This document shows positions 25,633 through 35,415 of a stretch of 64,000 bases of DNA, piece after piece. A model generated the notes under the pieces. It worked only from the letters and a program-made list of their open reading frames with translations, had not been told where the DNA came from and made no database searches. The stretch lies in contig NZ_DRFS01000017.1 in assembly GCF_011050415.1 (NCBI RefSeq), forward strand, positions 186,001-250,000, given 5' to 3'. Numbering within the stretch: the stretch's first letter is position 1; each line of letters begins with the position of its first letter. The translations under genes and the position numbers were made by a program. This DNA comes from Halomonas sp. (lineage in GTDB: Bacteria > Pseudomonadota > Gammaproteobacteria > Pseudomonadales > Halomonadaceae).

Positions 25633-26172
25633 CTAACGTTCACGTAGCAGCCACTGAGGAGTAATCTCATGCTGACCGTGTTCATCAGTAATAAACAGTG
25701 ATCCTTCACTGATCATTACCGCCCAGTTAATTGCCCTGGGCAGGTCTTTAGCGATGGTCGCTAGCGCCTCTTGTGGTAAACCCGCCACATGAACATTTTT
25801 CAGCGACGCCACATTAGGCAGCACGTTGCTCTGCCACAAATCTACCCGACCATAGGCGAGTAGCGACACGCGCTCTGCCCTGCGTGAGCACCAAGTGATG
25901 CGTTCAGCATCCGGAAGGCCTACTTCAATCCAGTGCAGCAAGCGGCCATCCAGGCTCTTTTCCCACAGCGCGGGCTCGTCTACATCGGAAAGCCCCCGTC
26001 CAAAGGCAAGGGTCTCGCTATACCACAACACATAGGCCAATAAGCGAGCGGTCATACGCTCTTCTGTTTCAGAGGGGTGACGCGCTACGGTAAAGCGCAG
26101 CGTTTCATACACCCCGTGATCCAGGTCGGTCAGATTAATATCAACTTTATAGGGCGTTGCGCTAAGAGCCAT
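25633..26172 (-). CDS. yaeQ: YaeQ family protein
   Basis: Protein of 179 residues of the YaeQ family, which has a PD-(D/E)XK nuclease-like fold and was once linked to haemolysin expression; the real role is unknown. The family start is MALSATPYKVDINLTDLDHG, and WIEVGLPDAERITWCSRRAE holds the conserved core. The start at 26172 is chosen on family grounds. The frame continues 35 codons upstream to 26277, where it would overlap the GST stop. It lies about 70 bp after the GST gene on the same strand. Confidence 0.92.
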   Translation of the reverse strand: MALSATPYKVDINLTDLDHGVYETLRFTVARHPSETEERMTARLLAYVLWYSETLAFGRGLSDVDEPALWEKSLDGRLLHWIEVGLPDAERITWCSRRAERVSLLAYGRVDLWQSNVLPNVASLKNVHVAGLPQEALATIAKDLPRAINWAVMISEGSLFITDEHGQHEITPQWLLRER

Positions 26173-26242
26173 TACAGTTTCCAAACGAAATTTTGCGCCA
26201 GTGTACCTGATGCTGAGTGTCCACGGTAAATTGCCAAGCAGG

Positions 26243-26944
26243 TTAGGCCTTCCGGTAATCGGCCTTGAGCGTGCCATTTTTTAACGTTTCGGTTTCGTGC
26301 ATTGGCTCACGCCATGGCTCTTCTAACGCTGCTTGATACCACGCCTGCATCGCAGGTAGTGCTAGCAGGTGCTCTACATAAGCCTGTGAGGCTTCACTTA
26401 CCGGCAGGTTAAATGTCTGCACACGAAATGCCACTGGAGCATAAAACGCATCCACGGCAGTGAAGTGCTCACCGGCTAAAAATGGCCCGCCAAAGCGTTC
26501 AACCCCCTGCTGCCACAGCGCATCTAAGCGTGCCACATCGGTCTTGAGCTTAGCCGATAAGCCATTTAACTCAACCCGTACGCCGCAGTTCATCGAACAC
26601 TCATCGCGCAGGGTATTAAAGCCGCTGTGCATTTCGGCAGTGGCTGAACGTGCCCAGGCGCGGGCGGTTTTATCTGCCGGACAGACATTAGCGTGCTGCT
26701 CGGCCAGATACTCGACAATCGCCAGAGAGTCCCACACCGCCAACTCACCATCATCGTTAACATCCACCAGACAAGGCACTAGCCCCGAGGGGGAAAAGCG
26801 AATAAAGGTGTCATGGCTTGCGCCAAGGCCACCTTCAAAGGGCATTAAGCGTTCGTTAAACGGGATATCCAGTGCTTTCATCAGCACCCAAGGGCGCAGC
26901 GACCAGGAAGAGTAGTTCTTATTGGCGATATAGAGATCAAACAT
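26243..26944 (-). CDS. Glutathione S-transferase
   Basis: Glutathione S-transferase of 233 residues. The N-terminal thioredoxin-like domain (residues 1-80) contains NKNYSSWSLRPWVLMKA, where the catalytic Ser lies, and SGLVPCLVD and WDSLAIVEYLAE for glutathione binding. The C-terminal helical domain runs to about residue 210. The YIANKNYSSWSLRPW start is typical of bacterial zeta- or maleylacetoacetate-isomerase-like GSTs. AAGGAG lies seven bases before the ATG. No aromatic catabolism genes are near, so a specific substrate cannot be given. Confidence 0.92.
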   Translation of the reverse strand: MFDLYIANKNYSSWSLRPWVLMKALDIPFNERLMPFEGGLGASHDTFIRFSPSGLVPCLVDVNDDGELAVWDSLAIVEYLAEQHANVCPADKTARAWARSATAEMHSGFNTLRDECSMNCGVRVELNGLSAKLKTDVARLDALWQQGVERFGGPFLAGEHFTAVDAFYAPVAFRVQTFNLPVSEASQAYVEHLLALPAMQAWYQAALEEPWREPMHETETLKNGTLKADYRKA

Positions 26945-26994
26945 GCTGCACTCCTTAAGTCGAGCATTGAACTACCGCAAGGTAGGCAAAATGA

Positions 26995-27627
26995 TTAACG
27001 CGTCGCTTGAGCCAGCGTGTTACCGCCCAGCCCCATCAGCACACCGCCGCCGATACGCTGAATAAGTGTGGAAGAGCCTTGGGATTTTTGTAGCCACGCC
27101 CGCAGGGGGCTAGCAAGCAGCACTACCACGATATCTGCAGAGGAGAACAGCACATTGGTAGCGATACCCAGCCAAAGTAGTTGCCATGCCACCGGCATAG
27201 CGCTATCAGGCTGCACAAATTGAGGTAGAAACGCCACGAAGAAGAGCGCGGTTTTAGGGTTCAGCACTTCCACTAAAAAGCTGTCACGCAGTACGCGCTT
27301 AGTGGTAGCCAGCGGAACCTCATCACCATGGGCGCGAATGCCCTGCTGCCATAACCGCAGCCCCATCCAGAGCAGGTAACAGCCACCGATGACTTTCATC
27401 GCAAGGTACGCGGGCGGAATCGCCGCAAACAGCAGTGCCAGTCCCAGCGCGGCGGCAATAACATGAACGTAGCAGCCCATATGTACGCCAGCCACCGCTA
27501 ACCAGCCTGCTCGTCGTCCTCGCCCCAGGGTTTGCGCTGCGGTGTATAGCATTGCAGGCCCGGGTAAATAGGCAAAACCAAGTGTGGCGATTAGAAAAGC
27601 GGCCCATTGCATTGTGGCTATTCTCAT
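26995..27627 (-). CDS. LysE/RhtB-family amino acid exporter
   Basis: Inner-membrane exporter of about 210 residues with six helices. The family phrase LGFAYLPGPAMLYTAAQTLGRG lies near residues 17-38, followed by GVHMGCYVHVIAAALG and NPKTALFFVAFLPQFV, the RhtB signature. The start is uncertain: ATG 27627 is used, ATG 27612 (MQWAAF) is also possible. The open frame back to a GTG at 27678 is unlikely because it would run through the terminator hairpin of the preceding operon. Exported substrate unknown; homoserine, threonine or leucine are typical. Confidence 0.88.
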   Translation of the reverse strand: MRIATMQWAAFLIATLGFAYLPGPAMLYTAAQTLGRGRRAGWLAVAGVHMGCYVHVIAAALGLALLFAAIPPAYLAMKVIGGCYLLWMGLRLWQQGIRAHGDEVPLATTKRVLRDSFLVEVLNPKTALFFVAFLPQFVQPDSAMPVAWQLLWLGIATNVLFSSADIVVVLLASPLRAWLQKSQGSSTLIQRIGGGVLMGLGGNTLAQATR

Positions 27628-27650
27628 GACGTCGGCAGTTAGCCTTTGAG

Positions 27651-27682
27651 AATAAAACGGGGGCGACGCATGCGCCACCCCC
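27651..27682 (-). terminator. Terminator of the beta-oxidation operon
   Basis: On the minus strand GGGGGTGGCG pairs with CGTCGCCCCC (two G-U pairs) around a CATG loop, followed by GTTTTATT. It is 45 bp after the enoyl-CoA hydratase stop codon. Confidence 0.8.
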
Positions 27683-27727
27683 TAAATAAGTAAAACCGAA
27701 GCGAATAAAACTATAATGAATAAAAAC

Positions 27728-28501
27728 CTAGAAGTTAGCTTTACGCTTCTCGACAAACGCCGACATGCCCTCTTTCTGCTCTTCACCGGCGAAGCAGAAG
27801 GCAAACAGGCTGGTTTCCAGCGCCAGTGCGCTATCCAGGTCTTGATCCATCCCATCATGAACTGCTTGCTTAGCACCACGCACAGAGTTTGGGCCGTTGC
27901 CTTTTAGCTGCTTGGTTAACTCTTCAACATAGTTTTCTAGCTCCGCTTGCGGCATGACTCGGTTCACTAGGCCAATACGCAGCGCTTCTTGGGCATCAAT
28001 TTTGCGCCCGGTCGTGACCAGATCAATTGCCATGGCGGGGCCAACCCGGCGCGGCAGCCGTTGAGTGCCACCAAAGCCGGGGATCACGCCCAAGAGTACT
28101 TCTGGCTGCCCAAACACGGCGTTGTCGCTGGCTACCGCCCAATCACAGGCCAGCGCCAATTCGCAGCCGCCGCCAAGGCAAAACCCATTTACCAGCGCGA
28201 CCACCGGCACGGGCAGCGTTTCTAGACGTTTAATCGTACGCAGCGCCTGGCTGGCAAAGGCCCGCGCTTCTTCAGGGGTTTTATCGCGCATTTCGGTGAT
28301 ATCGGCACCGGCCACGAAGGATTTCTCACCCGCGCCAGTAATCACTACGCCGCGTAGATTGGGGTGCGACTCCAGCTCAACTAAGTGTGTTTCCAGCGAG
28401 GCGAGCACTTCGCTGTTAAGCGCATTCAGCGCCTTCGGACGATTGATGGTTAGCCGCACCATCCCATCATTATCAACTTTCTCAATCACAGCTTCGCTCA
28501 T
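27728..28501 (-). CDS. Enoyl-CoA hydratase
   Basis: Crotonase-family hydratase of 257 residues adding water to trans-2-enoyl-CoA in fatty-acid oxidation. The oxyanion-hole motifs are KSFVAGADITEM and GFCLGGGCELALACDW. The catalytic glutamates correspond to PEVLLGVIPGFGGTQRLPR (first and second Glu positions in this region). The start at 28501 (MSEAVIEKVD) has AAGGAG eight bases ahead. The frame extends upstream without a site. It is the last gene of a four-gene run with the acyl-CoA dehydrogenase, ligase and 3-hydroxyacyl-CoA dehydrogenase. Confidence 0.95.
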   Translation of the reverse strand: MSEAVIEKVDNDGMVRLTINRPKALNALNSEVLASLETHLVELESHPNLRGVVITGAGEKSFVAGADITEMRDKTPEEARAFASQALRTIKRLETLPVPVVALVNGFCLGGGCELALACDWAVASDNAVFGQPEVLLGVIPGFGGTQRLPRRVGPAMAIDLVTTGRKIDAQEALRIGLVNRVMPQAELENYVEELTKQLKGNGPNSVRGAKQAVHDGMDQDLDSALALETSLFAFCFAGEEQKEGMSAFVEKRKANF

Positions 28502-28617
28502 GGCAGGCTCCTTATTTGATTTATTATTGAACATTAAAGTGAACACCACTCACCCTAGCGAACGCTTGGTTGAGTGGCAATGACTTCTTTATGCCGCGCT
28601 CTTATGTTCAGCGCAAG

Positions 28618-29466
28618 CTAGTCATAGTGATAAAAACCACGCCCACTTTTACGGCCTAGGTAGCCCGCTGCGACCATGCGTTTGAGCAGTGGGCAGGGGC
28701 GATATTTAGGATCGCCAAAGCCTTCCTGCAGCACGTCCATAATGGCGAGACAAACATCCAAACCGATCAAATCTGCCAGCGCCAACGGCCCCATGGGGTG
28801 GGCGGCGCCTAGCTTCATGGCTTCATCAACCGCTTCAGGTGTGGCGGTGCCTTCTTGAACAATAAACGCCGCTTCGTTGATCATCGGCACTAGCAGGCGG
28901 TTAACTGCAAAGCCGGGCGCATCGCCAACCGGAACCGCTGTTTTACCCAGCGCCTTGGTCAGCTGCTCAATATGCTCAACGGTGGCATCCGAGGTTTGCT
29001 CGGCGCGGATGACTTCCACCAGTTTGAGAACAGGTACCGGATTAAAGAAGTGCATACCCACCACGCGTTCCGGGTGCTCACACACCGCCGCTAAGCGGGT
29101 TAGCGACAGCGACGAAGTGTTCGAGGCCAAGATGGTATTGCTGCTCAAGCGGCTTAAATCGCGGAACAATTTCTCTTTCAGTTCAGGCTGTTCAGGGGCG
29201 GCTTCGATAATCACGCCACAATCACTCAACGCATCAAGCGTGGTGGTAGTGGAGAGGCGCGCTAATGCAGCGCTTTTATCCGCTTCGCTAATTTTTTCTT
29301 TAGCGACTAGCTTGCTCAGCCCTTTATCAATATTCGCCTGGGCACGGCTAAGCTGCTCATCGGCCACATCGTAAAGGCGAACGTCAAAGCCACTGGCGAC
29401 GACTACTTGGGCGATCCCCTGCCCCATGGTACCCGCTCCTACCACGCCGATTAGTTTGTTACTCAT
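28618..29466 (-). CDS. 3-hydroxybutyryl-CoA dehydrogenase
   Basis: NAD-dependent 3-hydroxyacyl-CoA dehydrogenase of 282 residues (Hbd/PaaH type). The Rossmann nucleotide site is [17 protein letters not shown] at residues 5-21. The catalytic region is [19 protein letters not shown], containing the active His, and the C-terminal dimer domain ends [12 protein letters not shown]. It oxidises 3-hydroxyacyl-CoA to 3-ketoacyl-CoA. It lies 12 nt after the acyl-CoA ligase gene, so cotranscription is expected. No thiolase is present in the run; that step must be supplied elsewhere. Confidence 0.95.
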   Translation of the reverse strand: MSNKLIGVVGAGTMGQGIAQVVVASGFDVRLYDVADEQLSRAQANIDKGLSKLVAKEKISEADKSAALARLSTTTTLDALSDCGVIIEAAPEQPELKEKLFRDLSRLSSNTILASNTSSLSLTRLAAVCEHPERVVGMHFFNPVPVLKLVEVIRAEQTSDATVEHIEQLTKALGKTAVPVGDAPGFAVNRLLVPMINEAAFIVQEGTATPEAVDEAMKLGAAHPMGPLALADLIGLDVCLAIMDVLQEGFGDPKYRPCPLLKRMVAAGYLGRKSGRGFYHYD

Positions 29467-29478
29467 GTTCCTAAGTCC

Positions 29479-31116
29479 TTACTTGCTTGAATGGTTACGC
29501 GCTTCTTCACGCAGTACGAATTTTTGGATCTTGCCCGTTGAGGTTTTCGGCAGCTCACTGAAGATGACCGTTTTAGGGACTTTATAGCTCGCCAGGTGTG
29601 CACGACAGTGGGCGATAATATCGGCTTCAGTAACTTCACCATAGCCGACTTTGAGCTTCACAAACGCACAGGGTGTTTCGCCCCACTTCTCGTCAGGCTT
29701 GGCCACGACCGCCGCTTCTTCAACGCCAGGATGGCCATAAATAGCGTCTTCTACTTCGATGGTTGAGATATTTTCACCACCGGAAATAATGATATCTTTG
29801 GAGCGATCCTTGATCTCGATGTAGCCATCTGGGTGCCATACGGCCAGGTCGCCAGTGTGATACCAGCCGCCCTCCAACGCCTGTTCGGTAGCTTCCGGAT
29901 TCTTTAAATACCCTTTCATGACGTTATTACCGCGCATTAGTATCTCACCGATGGTTTGGCCATCTTTGGGTACTGGCTCCAGGGTAAGCGGGTCGGCTAC
30001 ACACAATGCTTCAAGCATGTGATAGCGCACGCCTTGGCGAGCTTTGATTTTGGCCCGCACTTCCAGCGGTAACTCATCCCACAATTCACGCCAGGCACAA
30101 ACAGTTACCGGCCCGTACACTTCTGTTAGGCCATACACGTGGGTGACTTCAATGCCCAGTTTTTCCACCCCTGCAATCACAGAGGCGGGCGGGGCAGCAC
30201 CGGCTGTGGTTACTTTCACTGGGTGATCGAACTCGCGTTTATCTTCAGCGGGCAAATGTACCAAACCATTAAGGATGATCGGCGCTCCACTAAAGTGAGT
30301 GACCTTTTCATCGGCAATCAGCTGCATGATTTTTTTTGGGTCAACCCGGCGCAGGCAGACATTCACCCCGGCGTTGGCGGCAATCGTCCAGGGGAAGCAC
30401 CAGCCGTTGCAGTGGAACATCGGCAGCGTCCACAGGTAGATCGGGTGGTGAGGCATCGCCCATTCCATAATATTACTGACTGCATTGAGGTACGCGCCGC
30501 GGTGGTGATACACCACGCCTTTGGGCTTGCCGGTAGTGCCGGAGGTGTAGTTAAGTGAGATTGCATCCCACTCATCGGCAGGCAGTTGATAGGGGAAGTC
30601 AGCGTTGCCCTCGTTGAGTAGCGCCTCAAACTCAACCTCCCCGATACCTTGGGTTTCGCCGAGAAACTCTCCATCAGCCACATCAATAATCAGCGGCTTG
30701 TGTTCAAGTTTGGCAACGGCTTGCTGAATAACCTCGGCGAATTCAGGGTCGACCAGAATGGCTTTCGCTTCACCGTGTTCCAGCATGTAGCTAATGGCTT
30801 CGGCATCCAGGCGAATGTTTAAGGTATTAAGCACGCACCCGGCCAGCGGCACGCCAAAATGCGCTTCAAACATGGCGGGAATATTGGGCAACATGGCCGC
30901 CACGGTTTGACCCGGCTGAATCCCCCGATTCTGGAGGGCAGAGGCAAGCTGACGACAGCGCGCCCACGTTTCTCCCCAGGTGCGCCGCGTGCTGCCATGC
31001 ACGATGGCAGGGTAATCAGGATAGATCGACGCCGAGCGCTCGATAAAGGTCAGCGGTGAAAGGGGCACGTGGTTGGCAACGGTTTTGGTCAAGCCTTGCT
31101 CGAAAATTGAGGACAT
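29479..31116 (-). CDS. Fatty acyl-CoA synthetase (AMP-forming)
   Basis: Adenylate-forming ligase of 545 residues activating medium- or short-chain fatty acids to acyl-CoA. The ATP loop is YTSGTTGKPKGVVYHHRG near residue 190. The adenylate core YGLTEVYGP and the hinge GGWYHTGDLAVWHPDGYIEI follow. The C-terminal catalytic lysine sits in PKTSTGKIQKFVLR. The overall style is that of the AlkK-like medium-chain acyl-CoA ligases. CAGGAG lies before the ATG. It is preceded by the acyl-CoA dehydrogenase gene, with a strong GC hairpin in the 111-bp gap. Confidence 0.93.
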   Translation of the reverse strand: MSSIFEQGLTKTVANHVPLSPLTFIERSASIYPDYPAIVHGSTRRTWGETWARCRQLASALQNRGIQPGQTVAAMLPNIPAMFEAHFGVPLAGCVLNTLNIRLDAEAISYMLEHGEAKAILVDPEFAEVIQQAVAKLEHKPLIIDVADGEFLGETQGIGEVEFEALLNEGNADFPYQLPADEWDAISLNYTSGTTGKPKGVVYHHRGAYLNAVSNIMEWAMPHHPIYLWTLPMFHCNGWCFPWTIAANAGVNVCLRRVDPKKIMQLIADEKVTHFSGAPIILNGLVHLPAEDKREFDHPVKVTTAGAAPPASVIAGVEKLGIEVTHVYGLTEVYGPVTVCAWRELWDELPLEVRAKIKARQGVRYHMLEALCVADPLTLEPVPKDGQTIGEILMRGNNVMKGYLKNPEATEQALEGGWYHTGDLAVWHPDGYIEIKDRSKDIIISGGENISTIEVEDAIYGHPGVEEAAVVAKPDEKWGETPCAFVKLKVGYGEVTEADIIAHCRAHLASYKVPKTVIFSELPKTSTGKIQKFVLREEARNHSSK

Positions 31117-31180
31117 GGTCGGCTCCTGAGTATTGTTCTTAATCGATTGTTTTAAATGTTTGTTTTGATAGCATAGAAAC

Positions 31181-31210
31181 AGCGCCGCCGCCTCGATGGG
31201 CGGCGGCGCT
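31181..31210 (-). other. GC-rich hairpin between acyl-CoA dehydrogenase and ligase genes
   Basis: AGCGCCGCCGCC and GGCGGCGGCGCT form a 12-bp perfect stem with a 6-nt loop on the minus strand, followed by GTTTCT. It could act as a partial terminator or as a stabiliser of the upstream mRNA. Confidence 0.65.
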
Positions 31211-31227
31211 GGGCTGACTCATTAGCG

Positions 31228-33015
31228 TTAATAAACCTCAAACTCGCTTAAACACTGCATGCCTGCCTCAATCACCGCGCGCTGGGCGCGACCTACCGGC
31301 AGCCATTGGTTAATCACAAATTCGGCGCTGCGCATCTTGGCAGTATAGAAGGGGTCGTTGCTGCCGCTTTGAATCGCAGCCTGAGCGCTGAGCGCTGCCT
31401 GCCCCATCTGCCAAGCGCACAGCACATGACCCGCCAAGTTAAGAAACGGGGTAGCGTAAGCCTGAACCGCATCCGCGCCTGTATCAGGATCGGTGCCTTG
31501 TTCTAGCACTATCGCTTGAGCGGCTTTTAAATCATCAAGCCCTGCGGCCAAACCACTGCCCAGCGCTTTCAGTGCGGCGTCGGCGTTGAGCTGCTCAACC
31601 GTGGCAGCAACGTCGTACAGCAGCGCGGTAAGCGCCTCGCCGTTGTCACGCTGGAGTTTACGCCCCGCCAAATCGAGCGCCTGAATGCCGTTAGTGCCTT
31701 CGTAAATCGGCGCAATGCGTGCATCGCGCAGCAGTTGGGCGGCGCCAGTCTCTTCAACATAGCCCATGCCACCGTGTACCTGAATCCCCATGGAGGCAAT
31801 ATCCACCGCCTGGTCGGTAGAGAAGCTTTTGATCACCGGAATAAGGATATCGGCACGGGCTTGAGCGGTCTGACGCGCATCGCCACTCTCAGCGTGGCGG
31901 GCGGTGTCCAGTTCGGCGGCACAGTAGAGCGCCAGGGCACGCAGCGCATCGGTACGGGAACGCATAGAGAGCAGCATACGGCGCACATCTAAATGATCGC
32001 TGATACTGCACTCGGCGCCGCCGCGAGTTTTAGGTGCGCGCCCCTGACGACGCTCCAACGCGTAGGCAAAGGCATGCTGGCAGGCGCGCTCCGCAACGCC
32101 TATGCCCTGAATGCCTACTTTGTGGCGCGCCTCATTCATCATCGTGAACATGTGGTTAAGCCCACGCCCCTCTTCACCGACTAAATAGCCAATCGCGCCG
32201 CCGTTTTCACCAAAACTCAGGGTACAGGTAGGCGAGCCATGAATACCCATTTTATGCTCAATAGAGGCGCAGGTAACGTCGTTGCGCTCGCCAAGGGAGC
32301 CATCCTCATTGACCAGAAATTTGGGCACCAGAAACAGTGAAATGCCTTTATTGCCTTCCGGTGCATCGGGTTTGCGGGCTAAGACCAAATGGATAATGTT
32401 TTCGGCGGCGTCGTGTTCGCCCCAGGTGATATAAATTTTCTGGCCGCTGATGAGGTAGTGGTCGTTTTCAGGCACGGCGCGGGTGCGCACTTGGGAGAGA
32501 TCCGAACCCGCTTGGGATTCGGTAAGGTTCATGGTGCCCGTCCAGGTGCCTTCCACCAGTTTGGGCAAATAGATCGCTTTGAGCGTATCGCTACCGTGAT
32601 GGGCCAGTGCTTCAATGGCACCGGCCGTCAGCATCGGGCAGAGTCCCAGCGCCATATTGGCACCGTGAAGCATTTCTTGGACCGCGCTAGCCACCACTTC
32701 TGGCAAGTTTTGGCCGCCCAGCGCCTCGGAGACGCCAATGCCGTTCCAGCCACCGTCCACATACGATTGGTAAGCGGCAGCAAAGCCTTCGGGAGTAGTT
32801 ACGCTGCCGTTAACATGGCGCTTAGCGCCCTGACGGTCGCCAGTAGCATTTAACGGCCCCCAGACATCGCCAGCGAGTTTTGCGGCTTCTTCAAGCACCG
32901 CTTCAACCAAGTCCGGTGTGGCCTCTTCAAAGCCTGGCAGGCTAAGCGAGCGGTGCGCCAGCAGCTCTTCAAGTACAAAGCGCAGGTCGCGTACCGGCGC
33001 AGCGTAAACATTCAT
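31228..33015 (-). CDS. Acyl-CoA dehydrogenase
   Basis: FAD-dependent dehydrogenase of 595 residues, of the long form with an N-terminal extension and a C-terminal helical domain. FAD and substrate motifs are MNLTESQAGSDLSQVRTRA and GEEGRGLNHMFTMMNEAR. The C-terminal phrase GGMGYVEETGAAQLLRDARI is followed by the catalytic-base region IAPIYEGTNGIQALDL. These are standard for the AcdC/FadE5-type group. It catalyses the first step of beta-oxidation with ETF as acceptor. It is the first gene of the four-gene run, with GAGG before the ATG. Confidence 0.94.
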   Translation of the reverse strand: MNVYAAPVRDLRFVLEELLAHRSLSLPGFEEATPDLVEAVLEEAAKLAGDVWGPLNATGDRQGAKRHVNGSVTTPEGFAAAYQSYVDGGWNGIGVSEALGGQNLPEVVASAVQEMLHGANMALGLCPMLTAGAIEALAHHGSDTLKAIYLPKLVEGTWTGTMNLTESQAGSDLSQVRTRAVPENDHYLISGQKIYITWGEHDAAENIIHLVLARKPDAPEGNKGISLFLVPKFLVNEDGSLGERNDVTCASIEHKMGIHGSPTCTLSFGENGGAIGYLVGEEGRGLNHMFTMMNEARHKVGIQGIGVAERACQHAFAYALERRQGRAPKTRGGAECSISDHLDVRRMLLSMRSRTDALRALALYCAAELDTARHAESGDARQTAQARADILIPVIKSFSTDQAVDIASMGIQVHGGMGYVEETGAAQLLRDARIAPIYEGTNGIQALDLAGRKLQRDNGEALTALLYDVAATVEQLNADAALKALGSGLAAGLDDLKAAQAIVLEQGTDPDTGADAVQAYATPFLNLAGHVLCAWQMGQAALSAQAAIQSGSNDPFYTAKMRSAEFVINQWLPVGRAQRAVIEAGMQCLSEFEVY

Positions 33016-33170
33016 GGCAAAACCTCGGTGCTAAAGGGTAACAATTAAAAATAGTGAAAATATTACCCACGATAGTAGATTCACTACTTTTAATACACCA
33101 TTAGCCCATGGTCTCACCTAATGCATGTCTCACGTAAGCTATGACTCACGCAAGCTATTACTAACTCAAA

Positions 33171-34547
33171 CTATGACTGCCTCACGTTAACCTGCTCAAC
33201 GTCATCGTAGTAAGTAATATGGCTTTCATCTTCTGCGGGAGGGCCAACCACCGGCTCAGCAGTATCCACATCCCATACCGCATCGGATAGGTCTTCCAGA
33301 TGCTCGTGCTCCAGCGCACCTTGTAGCAGCTCTTCGGTGACGACTAACTCAGCACCCGCCGCAGACATGGGGGTGGTAGGCGTAAAGGGAGCCACAGGAA
33401 TTGGCGCTGGACGCACGCTGCGTCGCCAGGAGAAAAATAGTAAGAAAAAGAGACTTAACGCGCCGAAAGCCCAGAATAGCCCGGCATCGCCCATGGCGGT
33501 CATCACAGGTGAGATCATTAGCGGGCTGATGGTGGCGCCAATCGAGTTAATCAACAGTAAGCCTTGACTCATACGCACCAGCGCCCCTGCCGGCGCGCGG
33601 TCGGCGGCATGGCTAACAGCGACGGGATAAAGCGCAAACACCCCACCACCCAGTAAGAACAGCAGCACTGCCAGTAGCGGCGTAGAAAGGGGCAGCCAGA
33701 GCATCGCCGCCGAAATCATTACACAGAAGCCACTGATACCCATCAGCACCATCTGACGATCATGGCGATCCGACCAGCGGCCAATCGGATACTGCAGCAG
33801 CATGGCACCCATAATCACCACTGCCATCATCTGCCCTACTTGGCTCACGCTCATGCCATTGCGCTGTAAATAGAGCGGCAGCAGCGTATAGGCAGCCGCC
33901 ACTACCATGCCCGAACCCAGGCTGCCCATCACGCCCGTGGGAGTGAGGGTAATCAAGCGATGAGGAGGAAGCGGTTCAGCGTGTTCGATGATCGGCGATA
34001 CGCGAGGAATCATTGCCATCGGCAGCACAGAGAGCGACGCCAACAGACCAATCACCATAAAGGGAGCGGTTACGCCCATGGCATTCGTTACGCCAAGCAG
34101 CAGTTGCCCCAGCACTCCGGCGCCGTAAAGCGAAATCATATATAGCGCCAGCAGGCGGCCACGTACTTTTTGATCGCCTGCCGTCAGCAGCCAGCTCTCA
34201 ATCACCAGATAAACACCCACCGTGGCCCAACCACCGATCAAGCGCAGTACAAACCAGGCCCAGGGGTCGAAGAACAAACCTTGTAGCAGCACCGTCACGG
34301 CTACTAACGAGGCAAAACTGCCGTAAGCACGGATGTGGCCAATGCGCAGCAGCAGACGATCATTCACCAACGCGCCCAACGCCAGGCCGATAAAGTAAGC
34401 CGACGAGACGATACCGATGACCGTCGCTGACTCACCGGCGGCATCTAAGCGCACGGTAATTAAGGTGGCAAGAAAACCGTTGCCGATCCCGAGAATGAAG
34501 AGCCCTAAAAGGGGCGCCAGCGCCATGGCTAGCAGTTGCCGCGACAT
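33171..34547 (-). CDS. MFS transporter (YcaD-like)
   Basis: Major facilitator of 458 residues with twelve predicted helices. Family marks are GNGFLATLITVRLDAAG in the first loop, a G-x-x-x-D-R-x-x-R-type loop (LVNDRLLLRIGHIRAYG) and GRWSDRHDRQMVLMG in the central loop. The arrangement resembles E. coli YcaD. The C-terminal tail of about 65 residues is strongly acidic and hydrophilic, unusual for the group. GAGG precedes the ATG. The substrate is unknown. Confidence 0.87.
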   Translation of the reverse strand: MSRQLLAMALAPLLGLFILGIGNGFLATLITVRLDAAGESATVIGIVSSAYFIGLALGALVNDRLLLRIGHIRAYGSFASLVAVTVLLQGLFFDPWAWFVLRLIGGWATVGVYLVIESWLLTAGDQKVRGRLLALYMISLYGAGVLGQLLLGVTNAMGVTAPFMVIGLLASLSVLPMAMIPRVSPIIEHAEPLPPHRLITLTPTGVMGSLGSGMVVAAAYTLLPLYLQRNGMSVSQVGQMMAVVIMGAMLLQYPIGRWSDRHDRQMVLMGISGFCVMISAAMLWLPLSTPLLAVLLFLLGGGVFALYPVAVSHAADRAPAGALVRMSQGLLLINSIGATISPLMISPVMTAMGDAGLFWAFGALSLFFLLFFSWRRSVRPAPIPVAPFTPTTPMSAAGAELVVTEELLQGALEHEHLEDLSDAVWDVDTAEPVVGPPAEDESHITYYDDVEQVNVRQS

Positions 34548-34730
34548 GAAAACCTCAACTTGACTATAAAGTGGTGAAAAACAGGAGCGAAAGACAGCAG
34601 TAAAACGCGCGATTAAGCGTCGTCACAGAGCCCATTATCTCACCTGGTACACCTGGTCAGGCTAAGATATTGGCGCGCAATTATTGCCCTCAAGTGGGCA
34701 AAGTCAATGCTTTTCTAACGTGGCCGTTAT

Positions 34731-35375
34731 TCACGTTAGCGTTTTGTGTAGAATAACCGTATCTGGCCCAGGAAATTCCACTGCAAAGGTATGCTTTTGT
34801 GCCCACCAGCGAAAGGTCTCTTCGCTAAAAAAGCTGATATGGGTTGGGTCACTAATATAGTGCCAGCGGGCAAAGGCGTCATGGGATGATACTCGCTTGG
34901 TCATCAGGCCAAGATAGCCTCCAGGTACAAGCTGCGCCGCCAGTTGAATTAGCACCTGGCCGGGCTGCGACAAGTGCTCAATAACTTCTGTGGCAGTGAT
35001 AAAATCATATTTTTGTGTCAAAGCTGAGACATCGGGTGCGAAAAAGGGGTCGTAAATAGTCATTGGGTGACCCTGCTCAGCAAACATAATAGACAGCGTC
35101 GGTCCTGGCCCAGAACCAAAATCCAGCCCACGTCTGCCAGGTGTTAACTTCGCCAACAAGGGGGCAAATAAACGCCCTAGAAAGCGTCGGTACCCCTTAT
35201 CATGCGACGAGTTTTGATGCTTATCGTACTCGGCCTTTTCAGCGACAGCACTCAAGTGCTGTTCCGGGGGCACAAATACCAGCTTGCACGTGGCACACTG
35301 GTAATAGTCACGACGGCGATCCTGGTGGTAAAGCGCAGTGGTGGATTCCGCACATAGCGGACAGCGGCGCATCAT
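34731..35375 (-). CDS. Class I SAM-dependent methyltransferase with N-terminal zinc ribbon
   Basis: Methyltransferase of 214 residues. Four cysteines in RRCPLCAE and YYQCATCKLVF near residues 3-33 form a zinc ribbon. A Rossmann domain follows, with the SAM loop LDFGSGPGPTLSIMF and the post-motif TATEVIEHLSQPGQVL. This layout occurs in bacterial proteins often annotated as 2-polyprenyl-3-methyl-hydroxybenzoquinol-type methyltransferases, but the substrate is unknown. The start at 35375 (MMRRCPLC) fits the zinc ribbon. A longer frame to 35417 would overlap the divergent VOC gene start. Confidence 0.85.
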   Translation of the reverse strand: MMRRCPLCAESTTALYHQDRRRDYYQCATCKLVFVPPEQHLSAVAEKAEYDKHQNSSHDKGYRRFLGRLFAPLLAKLTPGRRGLDFGSGPGPTLSIMFAEQGHPMTIYDPFFAPDVSALTQKYDFITATEVIEHLSQPGQVLIQLAAQLVPGGYLGLMTKRVSSHDAFARWHYISDPTHISFFSEETFRWWAQKHTFAVEFPGPDTVILHKTLT

Positions 35376-35415
35376 CGTATTCTCTGAATTAACGTTATGT
35401 ATTAAGGAAAGTGGC

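Noticed and set aside
27612..27678. Extended N-terminus of the LysE-type exporter from a GTG at 27678
   Set aside because: It runs through the terminator hairpin of the beta-oxidation operon, the ribosome site would abut the start, and the extra residues do not fit the family.
31993..32853. Long plus-strand frames opposite the acyl-CoA dehydrogenase gene
   Set aside because: Antisense shadows caused by GC-rich codon use; the minus-strand protein is clearly conserved.
34715..34739. 8-bp inverted repeat around the stop of the zinc-ribbon methyltransferase gene
   Set aside because: It is not followed by a T-run on the relevant strand, so it is not called as a terminator.
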